Assembly: GCA_017647145.1 (NCBI GenBank)
Contig: JAGCLD010000001.1
Location: forward strand, 1-45,965
Direction of reading: 5' to 3'
DNA length: 45,965 nt
Origin: Paludibacteraceae bacterium
GTDB taxonomy: Bacteria > Bacteroidota > Bacteroidia > Bacteroidales > Paludibacteraceae
Numbering within the stretch: position 1 is the first letter of the stretch; each line of letters opens with the position of its first letter. The notes under the pieces were generated by a model. It did not search any database and was not told where the DNA came from. It saw only the letters and a list, made by a program, of their open reading frames with translations. Positions 1 through 9,600 of this stretch are shown here, piece after piece. A program made the position numbers and the translations under genes.

Positions 1-1
1 C

Positions 2-103
2 GATGCAAGCTACGAGCACCTTTGCAAGATGCGCGACGAGCTTGTTACATTGAACATCGTTCCTGCTGTTTCAGAGTGGAGTGCAATCAATCCTAACCTC
101 TAA
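2..103 (+). CDS. C-terminal end of an unidentified protein (partial)
   Basis: An open frame enters from the left edge and gives 33 residues before a TAA, ending SEWSAINPNL. The peptide mixes charged and hydrophobic residues like a normal globular C-terminus, and a strong intrinsic terminator follows 45 nt after the stop. That makes it likely to be the real end of a plus-strand gene. I do not recognise the family from so short a piece. The other two frames are less protein-like (one gives a Cys/Arg-rich peptide). Confidence 0.5.
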   Translation, partial: DASYEHLCKMRDELVTLNIVPAVSEWSAINPNL

Positions 104-147
104 TAAAACTATATTAGAAGATATTGGCATTAAGCCATAAATAGCAT

Positions 148-190
148 GAGGCTGGGTCAAAAGTATTTTTTTGACTCAGCCTCTCTTTTA
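148..190 (+). terminator. Intrinsic terminator after the left-edge gene
   Basis: A 15-bp stem (arms 148-162 and 169-183, one G-T wobble) with a 6-nt loop is followed by a short T-rich run. It lies just after the stop of the plus-strand partial gene. Confidence 0.8.
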
Positions 191-227
191 TTCCCTTTTC
201 GCTCTTTTTTCTCTTTTTAGGTTTTTA

Positions 228-273
228 GGCAAAAGAAAAAACGCTAATAACTTATTTTGTAAGTCATTAGCGT
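228..273 (-). terminator. Intrinsic terminator closing the minus-strand defence operon
   Basis: A 14-bp stem (241-254 with 260-273, one wobble pair, 5-nt loop) is followed on the minus strand by a T-rich run (complement of 228-240). It is the first good terminator downstream of the minus-strand gene ending at 476, so it probably ends the whole 10-kb transcription unit. Confidence 0.7.
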
Positions 274-475
274 TTCTTGTAAGTGCTGCCACCAGAAAAT
301 GAGTTTCTTTTCTAAATGGCTCTATATCACTGCGGTTCCCGCGAAAATAAACTGCACCTCGGCATAGTTTAAACAAGTTTATCTCTGCTCTCGGTTTGTA
401 TTATTTTTGTCGTTAAAGAATCGCTACAAACGTAATCTCCCGCTATTGCTCCACCTCAGTTCGGAATCCCTATTC
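274..475. other. Gene-free stretch at the left border of the island
   Basis: No convincing coding frame; short frames here overlap the terminator hairpin. At 288-299 there is a 12-nt match (11 of 12) to the 3' part of the tRNA-Phe gene at 10556-10628, which may be an old integration scar (see findings). Confidence 0.4.
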
Positions 476-817
476 CTATCTTCTGTTAAGATTGTTAAAG
501 GCATCAATCAGCAAAGATATACCATCAATTACAGTCATTGTTCCTTGTTTGGCTATCTGCTGATGACACTCCTCAATTTGTCGTTGGCACTCGACAGCAA
601 GATTATATTCTTCTATCGTATAAGAGCCTATAATCTGAGCTTTGGATACAATGTAATTACATATTTGAGATAACTCTACAATCATAGAACGGAAACGGGC
701 TATTTGCGCCACATTATATACCAAAGAAACGCCACCAACAATCATTCTTGCCTTTTCATTCTTTATTGCCGCTACCTTTGCTGCAATTAAAGCAACATCT
801 ATTACGGTATTATTCAT
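476..817 (-). CDS. Small hypothetical protein, last gene of the island
   Basis: 113 residues beginning MNNTVIDVALIAAK. The first half contains alanine/valine-rich helices (around residues 5-15 and 25-50); the rest is a polar helix rich in Gln and Glu, so it reads as a small all-helical protein. I do not recognise the family. It lies 97 nt after the RES/HATPase gene, separated by a large inverted repeat, and ahead of the minus-strand terminator at 228-273. It could be a cargo gene with its own expression control or a small immunity or antitoxin-type protein; nothing in the sequence decides this. The competing plus-strand frame at 407-673 looks less like a protein. Confidence 0.55.
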   Translation of the reverse strand: MNNTVIDVALIAAKVAAIKNEKARMIVGGVSLVYNVAQIARFRSMIVELSQICNYIVSKAQIIGSYTIEEYNLAVECQRQIEECHQQIAKQGTMTVIDGISLLIDAFNNLNRR

Positions 818-852
818 ATTCTAATCTGATTAGTAAATTAATCCACAAGCGT

Positions 853-906
853 AACCTATCATAAAATATAGAAAAAGCGCGTTTATTACATATTATATGA
901 TAGGTT
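853..906. repeat. 16-bp inverted repeat between two island genes
   Basis: Arms 853-868 and 891-906 match in 15 of 16 positions (outer 11 bp, AACCTATCATA, perfect) around a 22-nt centre. There is no T-run beside it, so it is not a standard terminator. It could be an operator, an RNA processing hairpin or a recombination site between the gene ending at 915 and the one starting at 817. Confidence 0.75.
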
Positions 907-914
907 GAGCTAAA

Positions 915-1910
915 TTACTTATTGCTTGTCAGGCTATTTTTCAAAGCAATACCCTTTGCTGTAAGGCGATATTTCTGCAACTTACTTTGTTTCTCATTGG
1001 GTAGAGTAAACTCTATATAACCTTCATCAAGAGCCGGTTTAATATATGTACTACGGAAATATGTTCGGTGCTTTATGCCAATAAGCGATTGTAGAGTGTC
1101 CCTATCAACTTCCCCTTCAATGCAAGTAACAAGTGTTCTAATAGCTTTAGATACATTACTTGCATCATGAGCACTATCATGAGCACTATCATGAGCACTA
1201 TCATGAGCACTAATAGGCAAAGTAATGCGGATAAAGTTATCCGTAAACTTGAAACAATCCTCACCGTATGCTCGCAAAATACGAGGAATGCCAGAACCTA
1301 ATGATTCTACCAACTCCACATCACGATAGATACGCATCAATTCCTTATTGCGTGGGATAGATATACCATTGAAGAACTCTTCTCTTGTAAGAGATTCGGG
1401 CAAACGACCGGCTGAAGTTATCTCAAGTCTATCGGGGAATATCTCAAACTTTGGAGGCACTTCAAAAATTGCTGTTGTGGGACTTTCTGCAACATATAAG
1501 TATTTAACATATTTAGGGTTTGCACGTCCTGCTAAAACTTTAATACTCTTAGGGGGAATAAATGAAGCTTCTTTTGTAAGTCCCTTAAAAGGATTCGTCT
1601 TACCAACATATTGAATATCTAACTTTTCTCCTTCGGGTGCAGCGTAGCATTTATACATCATGTGGTCGTTGATACAACTATCATCTATAACTCTTGCCCT
1701 ATAATAAATTTGGCCTGACTTGATATTGAGAGTATTCTTTTCCATATACCAGGATAGTATATCTAATAGTTGATGTCTTGCAAAGAAACGACTCTCATAT
1801 AATACCGCATCTTTGAATGCATACCAAAGTTTTCGGGCTTCAAAACTCGCATCACTCTCATCAATAAGTTTTTCTCTTATTTCTCTATCAACTCTCATAA
1901 TGAAAGTCAT
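915..1910 (-). CDS. Chimeric protein: RES-domain N-terminal part fused to an AlbA_2/RecG-like HATPase C-terminal part
   Basis: 331 residues. Residues about 65-155 resemble the RES toxin fold: YYRARV, then GRANPKYVKYLYVAES and TAIFEV, the family's conserved Arg, Tyr and Glu neighbourhoods. The RES domain stops there; the second half with its conserved Ser is missing. From about residue 156 the protein becomes the C-terminal part of AlbA_2/ATP-dependent helicase-like regulators (HATPase_c_4): FPDRLEITSAG, then SIPRNKELMRIYRDVELVESLGSGIPRI split over residues 185-215, then a winged-helix-like end (LQKYRLTAKG). Between them sits an AHDS tandem repeat. The AlbA_2 DNA-binding half is absent. It starts 9 nt after the HEPN gene; an in-frame ATG at 1898 is an alternative start. 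Probable recombination product, possibly non-functional, although the frame is intact over 996 nt. Confidence 0.7.
   Translation of the reverse strand: MTFIMRVDREIREKLIDESDASFEARKLWYAFKDAVLYESRFFARHQLLDILSWYMEKNTLNIKSGQIYYRARVIDDSCINDHMMYKCYAAPEGEKLDIQYVGKTNPFKGLTKEASFIPPKSIKVLAGRANPKYVKYLYVAESPTTAIFEVPPKFEIFPDRLEITSAGRLPESLTREEFFNGISIPRNKELMRIYRDVELVESLGSGIPRILRAYGEDCFKFTDNFIRITLPISAHDSAHDSAHDSAHDASNVSKAIRTLVTCIEGEVDRDTLQSLIGIKHRTYFRSTYIKPALDEGYIEFTLPNEKQSKLQKYRLTAKGIALKNSLTSNK
1164..1211 (-). repeat. In-frame 12-bp tandem repeat encoding AHDS units
   Basis: Four perfect copies of a 12-bp unit (plus strand ATCATGAGCACT) encode four AHDS tetrapeptides in the RES/HATPase chimera, between the HATPase part and the winged helix. 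Because the unit is a multiple of three, slippage changes linker length without a frameshift. Confidence 0.9.
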
Positions 1911-1919
1911 TTAATGATT

Positions 1920-3107
1920 TTATCTAAGTTGTAAACCTTTGTTTTGTCTACTGTTCCACACAAACAGACATTCACATAATTTAGCCATGAACTCATTTAA
2001 TTGGTCTAAATCTTCTTCTGGACATTCTTTACCTGTATCTATGTAATTTGATTTCGCATGGACTATACTATTGCGAGTTGCATATAAGATTCCAGCTATT
2101 TCCTTTTTTATGCTCTCTATTATTGAAGGGCTTATATTTGTAATATTTTTTATTTCAAAATGGCAAACCTTTGAAATCGCTTTTTGAATAGATTCAGGTA
2201 AAAACGAGAAGAGTAAGGCAATATCAACGCATTCATCCAATACCGTATTAGCTAGTTCTTTGTCTTTTAATGATATTTGATATTGCTTGGCAAGGTTAAA
2301 GATTGACTCTAAATATTCATAATCTCTTTCTATAACCTGTAATGCATCTAGTCTGTTGTTTAATTGTTCATATGATGCCTTCTTGGATACAATCGGAGAA
2401 AAATATTCTATTATTTTGTATAAATGTAAATATTTTATGTCCGCCTTTTCTATTGACAATCCTTCTATATAATAATCCATAGCTCGACAATATGGAATTA
2501 GCGCAGACTCACTAACAGTAATGGAATCATCATTTTGCTCATCTGTAATATCATCCCATGTCCAAAAACTCCCTATAGACATGGGTACATTAAATTTACT
2601 TGCAATATAAAATAAACATGATTTTATAAACATGATATCATCCTCTTCCTGTCCCCTTTCTCCTTTGTATACAATTTCAACTGCTTTGTAATTTGAACAA
2701 GGAAATACTCCAAAATCCTCATTATAGATACCATCTCGAGATGCAACAATCCCAATCAAGAAAGGATTGTTAACGATTTTCATTGAATATTTATCTGTCT
2801 CAAACCTTATTGCAGGGACTAAATGCTCATAATGATAATCGTCAAAATTAACAATTGTCTGTCTAATGTTCCCAGAAATAACAGAATGGTTATCAATAAC
2901 TTGAATATTTCCCAATCCGTCCGTATAACGCATAAAATCTTCAACGGGATAACAGCTATTATCTCTATCCCATTCATCAGGGAAATTTATATAAATCGCC
3001 TCTTCTCCAATCCCTATTTTTTCATCTATTGGGTCTATGTTGAAATTATCATAAAGATATTCTAGACGAGAATATATCTGTTTAATGTTCCTTGTTGATA
3101 CTTTCAT
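1920..3107 (-). CDS. HEPN-domain protein (Apea-like), putative RNase effector of the island
   Basis: 395 residues. The C-terminal 180 residues look helical, with KYLHLYKIIEYFSPI around 225-240 and a HEPN signature R345-NSIV-H350 (R-x4-H), as in Apea-like and other HEPN ribonucleases. The N-terminal ~200 residues are mixed alpha/beta with no motif I know. The ATG overlaps the methylase stop as ATGA, so the two are translationally coupled; an AAGGAGG lies just upstream but is part of the methylase coding sequence. R-x4-H HEPN proteins are typically RNA-cutting effectors in toxin-antitoxin, abortive infection and restriction-linked loci; activity here is inferred. The gene is AT-rich, like the adjoining 3' third of the methylase. 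The start is fixed by the overlap. Confidence 0.7.
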   Translation of the reverse strand: MKVSTRNIKQIYSRLEYLYDNFNIDPIDEKIGIGEEAIYINFPDEWDRDNSCYPVEDFMRYTDGLGNIQVIDNHSVISGNIRQTIVNFDDYHYEHLVPAIRFETDKYSMKIVNNPFLIGIVASRDGIYNEDFGVFPCSNYKAVEIVYKGERGQEEDDIMFIKSCLFYIASKFNVPMSIGSFWTWDDITDEQNDDSITVSESALIPYCRAMDYYIEGLSIEKADIKYLHLYKIIEYFSPIVSKKASYEQLNNRLDALQVIERDYEYLESIFNLAKQYQISLKDKELANTVLDECVDIALLFSFLPESIQKAISKVCHFEIKNITNISPSIIESIKKEIAGILYATRNSIVHAKSNYIDTGKECPEEDLDQLNEFMAKLCECLFVWNSRQNKGLQLR

Positions 3108-6100
3108 GCTATACCTCCTTTCTCGTATTCTTCGCGGGTAATTGGAGTTTCAGGGTCTACAATGAGGACTTCATCGTAAGTGAGATTATAAAGATGAAAA
3201 ACTAATTTATCAATGTTGTCTTCTTCTTTTTCATACGATAATCCTTGTTCCTTTTTTGTTAATAATATATCTATTTTTTGAGATAAATAGTCAATCATCA
3301 TTTCTTGGTTAGGAACAGGGAAATTTTGGATTATATTATTTTTTGATTTAAATGTATCTCCTTCTAAATAAATGTGCATTAAAGCATAAGCAAACAATTT
3401 TGAATTTAATATTGCTAACAAATATTTTAGATTACTGCCTGTCATAAAAAATGTAGTAACATCGCATAGATGTTTTCCTTCTGAATCATAAGAAAATTCA
3501 GCTCTTTTGGAAATAGCTTGCCATATTATTTTTTCTTTATAACATTCTAGAAGGTAAGCACAATTACGTAAATTATAAGGTGTACATCCCTTGTCACCTC
3601 TTTTTTGAAGCCTTTCATAATAATTATCTAAATGTTCCTTTATAACTGGATAATTATTTATATCTATAGGTGTAATGCCTTTACTTTTTAAGCCATTGTG
3701 TGTGTTGATAATCCAAAGATTACTATCAGAACAAATGTATTTGTTTGTATCAACACCTCTAACTAATGGATGTATTATTGAGTTATTATTTCTATCAATA
3801 TTCAAAAAATCATTTCTTTTGTTTGTTGATATGTGAAAAGCTTCATTGCACCCTGTCAAGATGCCTCTATAAATATTAACTCCTAAATCAACAAGTTTTG
3901 TTTCAGTTTTCTCTATTCTATCTTTAATGATATCTTTAGTTCCCTGTTTAATTAACCAGGCTTGTTCAGTCAGGTTTACTTTAACATTATGTTCTATTGA
4001 ATATTTATAGATGGAAGACAAGTTGTCACAATTTTGCATGGAACATATAATCGGTAAAGTTTTTTTCTGATTTTTACATACAAACATAATATTTGTATCT
4101 ACTGTTGCATTAAATAAACGATTTGTTCCAAAATCTAATAGAGCTATGAGATTATAATCTAATATGTATTTTCTGAGATTATGACCATATTCACTTCTCA
4201 TCCATTTATTCGAAGTAATATATGTTATAACACCATCTTTTTTTAAGAGTTTTATTCCCATTTCGTAGAAATAGGTAAAAAGATCAGCCGAGCCAATATA
4301 TATGTGATATAATTTAAGGAATGGTGCCAATGCTTTAAGTTTCTTCGCATCAATATATGGAGGATTACCTATTACCACATCAAAACCATCCTTAATACCG
4401 AACATCCAATCTGCATCAAAGAATGTTGCAGCCGTATTTTGATTGAACATGTCATAGGATGCCAATTGGTTAGCTGCATCGGCAGTAAGGAAACCGTTTT
4501 TGGCTAACTTTGTAGCCATGTCCTCACGAAGCGCGATTAAGCGTTCCTTCCAACGACGCTTGGTACGTACGGTCTTTGCACTGAAAATCTTATGATTGGC
4601 CTCTTTCAGTTTGTTCTCCACCTCGATAATTTCAGGTGTGCGACCCAGCTCTCCATCAGTCTTGAACAAAGGAATAAGAGAGTTAGCTGCAACAAACTTG
4701 GCTTCAAGGTTGGGTAATGGACGGATGCCAAAATTGGCGACGGGGTCACTGGTTGTCTTCTGGTCTACAACCAATGAAATAAAGAAGCGAAGTTTGCTAA
4801 TCTGTATGGCAATAGGTTGTATGTCTACACCATAGATACAATTCTCTATCAAGTAGAGTTTACGGGCATAGTCAGGATTATTGAGACTCTCATCAAAAGA
4901 GGTTTCAATATCTCTCATGCGTTCTTCTCTCTCTTCTTTCGATTCTGCTTGAAAAGCCGAGCGACTTTCGTTGACAGCTTCCTCAAGCATCATCTTCTTC
5001 CATTGCTCATTGGTGGGATCGAGTTGTGAGAGTATATGCACCATCTGTTGCAGCATACCCACAGGGAATGCACCCGAACCACAAGCTGGGTCAAGCACTT
5101 TGCAGTGATAGATAGATTCCATCACATGTAATTTTTGCTCTGCCGTCAGTGATATTTCTTCGTCCACATAACTTATGAGTTTGCGAAATTCTGGTTCCAA
5201 TTCTTCGTCTACGGTTCGTTTGAGATGTGCCACAAGGCTTTCATCTACCATATACTGCACAATCTCGCGAGGGGTATAGAATGAGCCTGTCTGCTTACGA
5301 GCTGTGGTTTGAGTTTCAGGGTTGTATGAAGCCAAAAGGTTCTCGAACACTTTACCCAGCAATTCCGGGTCAAGAGACACCTCTTGATCAAATGGTGTAT
5401 TTTCTTCTACAGTAAAGTTATAGCGTTTGAGAATATCAATAATACCACGTGCACTAACTTTTTTCTTTTTCTTATCTCCATACCATTCAGATAGGTCTAT
5501 ATCTTTACCGACTTCTTCTCCAAAGAATAGATAATCTGGGACAATCAAGGCTTTTTTAACAATCTCTCTGTCTGAAAATCCATCCACATAATTACCATTG
5601 TCTTTGTCATCCAAGCAATCAAACAAGCCACCATTGAGAAATGGGACTGTCTTATTTGCCAAGTCAATGAAGAGCTGTGGATTTTTGAACATTGATTCAT
5701 AACGCATCAGTTTATTATTGTCGTAATCTCCACGTCCAAAGCGGAAATGACGCTCACTCAATTCACTTTCACCCTCTTTGGTAATGGGACTATTGAGCAT
5801 TGCAAAGAATAAATTCTGAAGAATAGCTTTATAGTACTTGCTCTCATTAGACTTATAGAACAAATCAACCATCACATTAGGGTTGAAGTCGTCAATCAGA
5901 TTCTCACGAATATAATCCTCGTCAAAGAACTCATTAGGAATCAAATGTTTCTGTTTAAGGAACCATACGAAAATAAGACGAGTTACCAAACGAATAGCCG
6001 CTTCAGAATTATATTTGTCATCATCATCTTTATCGTCTAATTTATTCGGGAATCGAACAACCTTAACTGCCCATGCATACCAATCAGAAAGCTCCTGATA

Positions 6101-6607
6101 AAAAGCTTTGGTGAGCACCTCTACCGAGAAGCGATCTGTTAGGTCTTTTTCATCTGTGACACGTCCGGCATTTAAATATTTATTTGGAGTGTAATATGCA
6201 ATCCCTTCTCCAAGATAATAAGAATAACGGCGAGGATTTGAATATATTTTTTGCAGTTTGCCCTCTTCTGTTTCGTTCAAATCAATGGTAATCAGTGAGA
6301 ATCTGTAATTGGCGTCATTGCCCTCAGGAACGAATAATACCAATGCCTTGCTTTCCCATTCATCAGCAAGGAAACGGAATGCTTCTTTTGACAAACCTAC
6401 ACGAGCATCGTGAGTAGAAGCATGACGAATCTCATAAACAACTAAATCCAATGATTCGCTTGAACCCAACTTGGTTACACTGCGAATATATTTTGTTTGC
6501 CGTTCTATGTCTATGACAGTCGTCTCTGCTATAAAATCTTCTGGCAAGAATTTATTTTGTAAAAAGTTTACAAACTCAGGCCGGCTATATCTTTTGTTGA
6601 ATTCCAT
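3104..6607 (-). CDS. Eco57I-type DNA N6-adenine methyltransferase with C-terminal specificity domain
   Basis: 1167 residues. N-terminal ~440 residues: a domain often preceding Eco57I-like methylases (LDLVVYEIRHAS near 53-64); no clear PD-(D/E)XK motif, so restriction activity is not evident. GSFYTP (441-446) opens the methylase core; AdoMet motif I is DPACGSG (506-512); the catalytic motif is NPPY (748-751), as in N6-adenine enzymes. Residues ~780-1140 are a TaqI/Eco57I-type target recognition region. It starts 8 nt after the helicase gene and overlaps the HEPN start by 4 nt. Likely role: modification partner of the PLD-helicase, as in DISARM class 1 and other ATP-dependent restriction systems, although the DISARM genes drmA and drmB are not here. 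Codon and base use shifts to strongly AT-rich for the recognition region (about 3110-4330) compared with 4400-6600. Confidence 0.9.
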   Translation of the reverse strand: MEFNKRYSRPEFVNFLQNKFLPEDFIAETTVIDIERQTKYIRSVTKLGSSESLDLVVYEIRHASTHDARVGLSKEAFRFLADEWESKALVLFVPEGNDANYRFSLITIDLNETEEGKLQKIYSNPRRYSYYLGEGIAYYTPNKYLNAGRVTDEKDLTDRFSVEVLTKAFYQELSDWYAWAVKVVRFPNKLDDKDDDDKYNSEAAIRLVTRLIFVWFLKQKHLIPNEFFDEDYIRENLIDDFNPNVMVDLFYKSNESKYYKAILQNLFFAMLNSPITKEGESELSERHFRFGRGDYDNNKLMRYESMFKNPQLFIDLANKTVPFLNGGLFDCLDDKDNGNYVDGFSDREIVKKALIVPDYLFFGEEVGKDIDLSEWYGDKKKKKVSARGIIDILKRYNFTVEENTPFDQEVSLDPELLGKVFENLLASYNPETQTTARKQTGSFYTPREIVQYMVDESLVAHLKRTVDEELEPEFRKLISYVDEEISLTAEQKLHVMESIYHCKVLDPACGSGAFPVGMLQQMVHILSQLDPTNEQWKKMMLEEAVNESRSAFQAESKEEREERMRDIETSFDESLNNPDYARKLYLIENCIYGVDIQPIAIQISKLRFFISLVVDQKTTSDPVANFGIRPLPNLEAKFVAANSLIPLFKTDGELGRTPEIIEVENKLKEANHKIFSAKTVRTKRRWKERLIALREDMATKLAKNGFLTADAANQLASYDMFNQNTAATFFDADWMFGIKDGFDVVIGNPPYIDAKKLKALAPFLKLYHIYIGSADLFTYFYEMGIKLLKKDGVITYITSNKWMRSEYGHNLRKYILDYNLIALLDFGTNRLFNATVDTNIMFVCKNQKKTLPIICSMQNCDNLSSIYKYSIEHNVKVNLTEQAWLIKQGTKDIIKDRIEKTETKLVDLGVNIYRGILTGCNEAFHISTNKRNDFLNIDRNNNSIIHPLVRGVDTNKYICSDSNLWIINTHNGLKSKGITPIDINNYPVIKEHLDNYYERLQKRGDKGCTPYNLRNCAYLLECYKEKIIWQAISKRAEFSYDSEGKHLCDVTTFFMTGSNLKYLLAILNSKLFAYALMHIYLEGDTFKSKNNIIQNFPVPNQEMMIDYLSQKIDILLTKKEQGLSYEKEEDNIDKLVFHLYNLTYDEVLIVDPETPITREEYEKGGIA

Positions 6608-6615
6608 AATTCTGA

Positions 6616-9600
6616 TTATTTAAGTTGTTCTGCAAGAATCAATGTCTCGTCACCCTCTTCTACCTTGTTCATCTTCTCCACGATGCGGTTGAGATAGTCT
6701 TGGGTGATTTTTTCTTGTATCTTGATAGCTGTTTTACTTGTTTGTTTATTGATAAAGCGTACCTCCTCACCTGTCAAACCATCCTTTTGAAGAATTTGCA
6801 ACAGGTCGGCAATATAGTCTTTGGGGAGGACTTTTGTCTTGGCCCATAGTTTGAGTTTATCGAAGGCTTCCAGACGTGATTTTTCGTTCTCGTCTTTTGC
6901 AATGCTGCGGTAGAGATGAGCCTTGACGTGCTGATACACCTTGTCGAACTGTTTATCAACAGCTATCGGCTCTTCGTCTATCGTAGCCTCAAACAGACTG
7001 ATCGCCTGCTCGGCTGTGAGCATAACAGGAACGTTATCTACACAATCTCCTATTTTGAAAACAAAGTCGTTGCCCTTCTTTCCAAACAACAATACTCCCT
7101 TGCAGGGTTTGTCGACCTCACGAGCAATACGAGCACGATGAGGTATTTGCAAGGCATGTTCGTGAATGTCAGAACCTCGCAGTTGATTCAATAGATTGCG
7201 GTATTGAGTATCCCACGAGCGCTCTTCACTCTTGGCCAATTCAGCCTGATAACGTTCCTTAAAGAAAGCATTCAATTGCTCCTCGTCGGTCAGTGCCTTG
7301 GTGTCTTCACCCATGATAGCATGTATCATAGCCATCTTCAAGGTAGAGATTTGCTTGGTGCGAGTCTCGGCCTCGCCTATATCTGTCGGGAAGTAGTTGT
7401 ATATATACAACTTCTCGAACATCTTCTTATTGATACGGTTGATACGTCCGATACGCTGAATAACACGAGTGGGATTATAAGGAATGTCATAATTAAATAT
7501 AGTGCCTGCCCGATGCAAATTGTAACCTTCGGAAATGGCATCGGTTGCAATGAGCACTTGATAATCGTCGCGCTGGAATTGAGGCTTGATACCTGCGTCA
7601 AAATTGGCACGAATGGTGTCCTTATTGGTCGAAGAGGCCTCTTTAGATGTGTATTTGAATACACCCAACCCCTCTTCTGCCAATGCTTCACCCAAATAGT
7701 TGGCCGTGTCGGCAAACTCGGTGAAAACAATAATCTTGCGTTTGGGGTCAGTGGTTCGTAACTCTTTCAATAATTTGCGGAAAGCATCAAGTTTGTAGTC
7801 AAACTTGATGTCGTAGTTGGTAACTGTCTTCCCCTTAATGATATATGGTTTGGCGGTAAACCACTCGTCACGGATATCTTTCAGAAGTTGGAGATCAGCT
7901 TGTATATCACCGACAAACTCGTCGCGCTTGATATACTGCATATCTATCTCAAAAAAGCCTTTGTCCTGATACTTCTCGAATGCTTCGGTAATCTCTTCGT
8001 TCAGGTCATCATCGGTGGTTTGATAGAAGTCTTCGACATCGGGCAGTGTGCCTTTTTTATACACAGGTACTTTATCCCGTACTTCTATCCATTTCAAGAT
8101 ATGCTCCGATGATTCTATCATTGCGTTTAATGAGTCACGAAACGCGGCGACAGAGCTTTCATATCGACGCACCAACATGCGACGCATGAAAAGGGCGATA
8201 TTGACTTGTCGACCAATCATCATGCCCAAGTCAGTACCCATCTTCTCTTCTAACTCCTCGTCCAGTTGACTACGCAATTCAGGATCGTCTACAATATAAC
8301 GAGTTGGTTTGTATCGGGCTCCTTCGTAATATCTGAAACCGGGATTATTCTTGTTCTTCTCCTTTTCGACTTCTGAGGGGGAAATAAGATTGAGCGTGCG
8401 CAGATAAAGTTCACGCATATCCCCAAGATAGTAGCCCAACTGTTGAGGAGGTTCGGGAATGACAGGTTTTATTCCCTGCCGTTTCAAATCATCCTTATAT
8501 TCGGGAATCTCTTCGAGGTCAAGACGAGAACGGCGCACTACCAAAGGTGAAATAATAGAGCGTATGCTACGAGCTATAGCATCGGCTTCGTCCTTGATCT
8601 CAGCCTTAGTCAAAGAGCCTTTACGTTGTCCTTCGGCCAAATCTTTGTAACGGGATATGAGTTCCTTGAATGCTGTGCCCAAATTCTCAACGGTTTTTAG
8701 CGTTGATTTGCTGGGTATCTGGAAAAGCTTCAGCATCGAATAGATATCCTCGGGACGGTTATTAAAAGGAGTGGCAGACAAGAGCATCACCTTGTTGCCC
8801 ATACACAAATCATGCAGGATACTATAGTCTTGGATAAACTCATTCTTGTACTTATGGGCTTCGTCTACAATGATAAGGAATTTCTCGTCGGGGCGGACAA
8901 TAGAACGATAATGATTCAAGGCTGACTCTATCTTGCCTGCACTGAATACCGAGGCGGTGAATCCGAACTCATCTTTGTATTCTTCCCACTGTTGTTTCAA
9001 GTGGGGAGGACATACAATGATAGTGCGCAAACGCAGATTACGCGCCACAGTAGATGCAATGATACTCTTACCCAAACCCACCACATCAGAAATGATAACT
9101 CCCTCATGGTTCTTGATGGAATTGAGTGCTAGCTGCACTGCATCGGTCTGATATTTCAAATCAGAATATGTTCCATCAGTGATTTCGCTCGGTGTAATAA
9201 TGTTCTTATCGGCAGGTATATTGAAGTATTCATGCAATACACGTACAAACAGAGCATATGGAGAATACAATTTCTCGAACCATATATGCTTGATAACTTT
9301 TTCCTTGAATTCCTCTAGGTGATTGGTATCAACAACCTCAACTGAGGTCTCCCACAGTTCATCAAAGACAGATTTACCTTCTTCATAACTGGGTTTGTCG
9401 CGTAATATCACGTTCAATTCTAATCTGTTGCGTAGACCTGTTACAGATAGATTACTCGAACCTGTAATCATCGTCCCAGGGAACGTACCACATATATTTT
9501 CTTCCTCTTTGTTCTGGAAGAGATACAGCTTGGCATGATTGGGATCAAGTGTTTTCCTAATCTCTAATGTTCCATTCTCTAATTTTTCTAGGAAAAGCTT

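Noticed and set aside
188-376. 62-residue minus-strand frame
   Set aside because: It overlaps the terminator hairpin at 241-273 and reads through the T-run into basic low-complexity sequence; no promoter and no protein-like pattern.
3110-3120. Strong Shine-Dalgarno for the HEPN gene
   Set aside because: AAGGAGG is fully contained in the last codons of the methylase (KGG), and the lineage normally lacks SD use; coupling by the ATGA overlap is sufficient.
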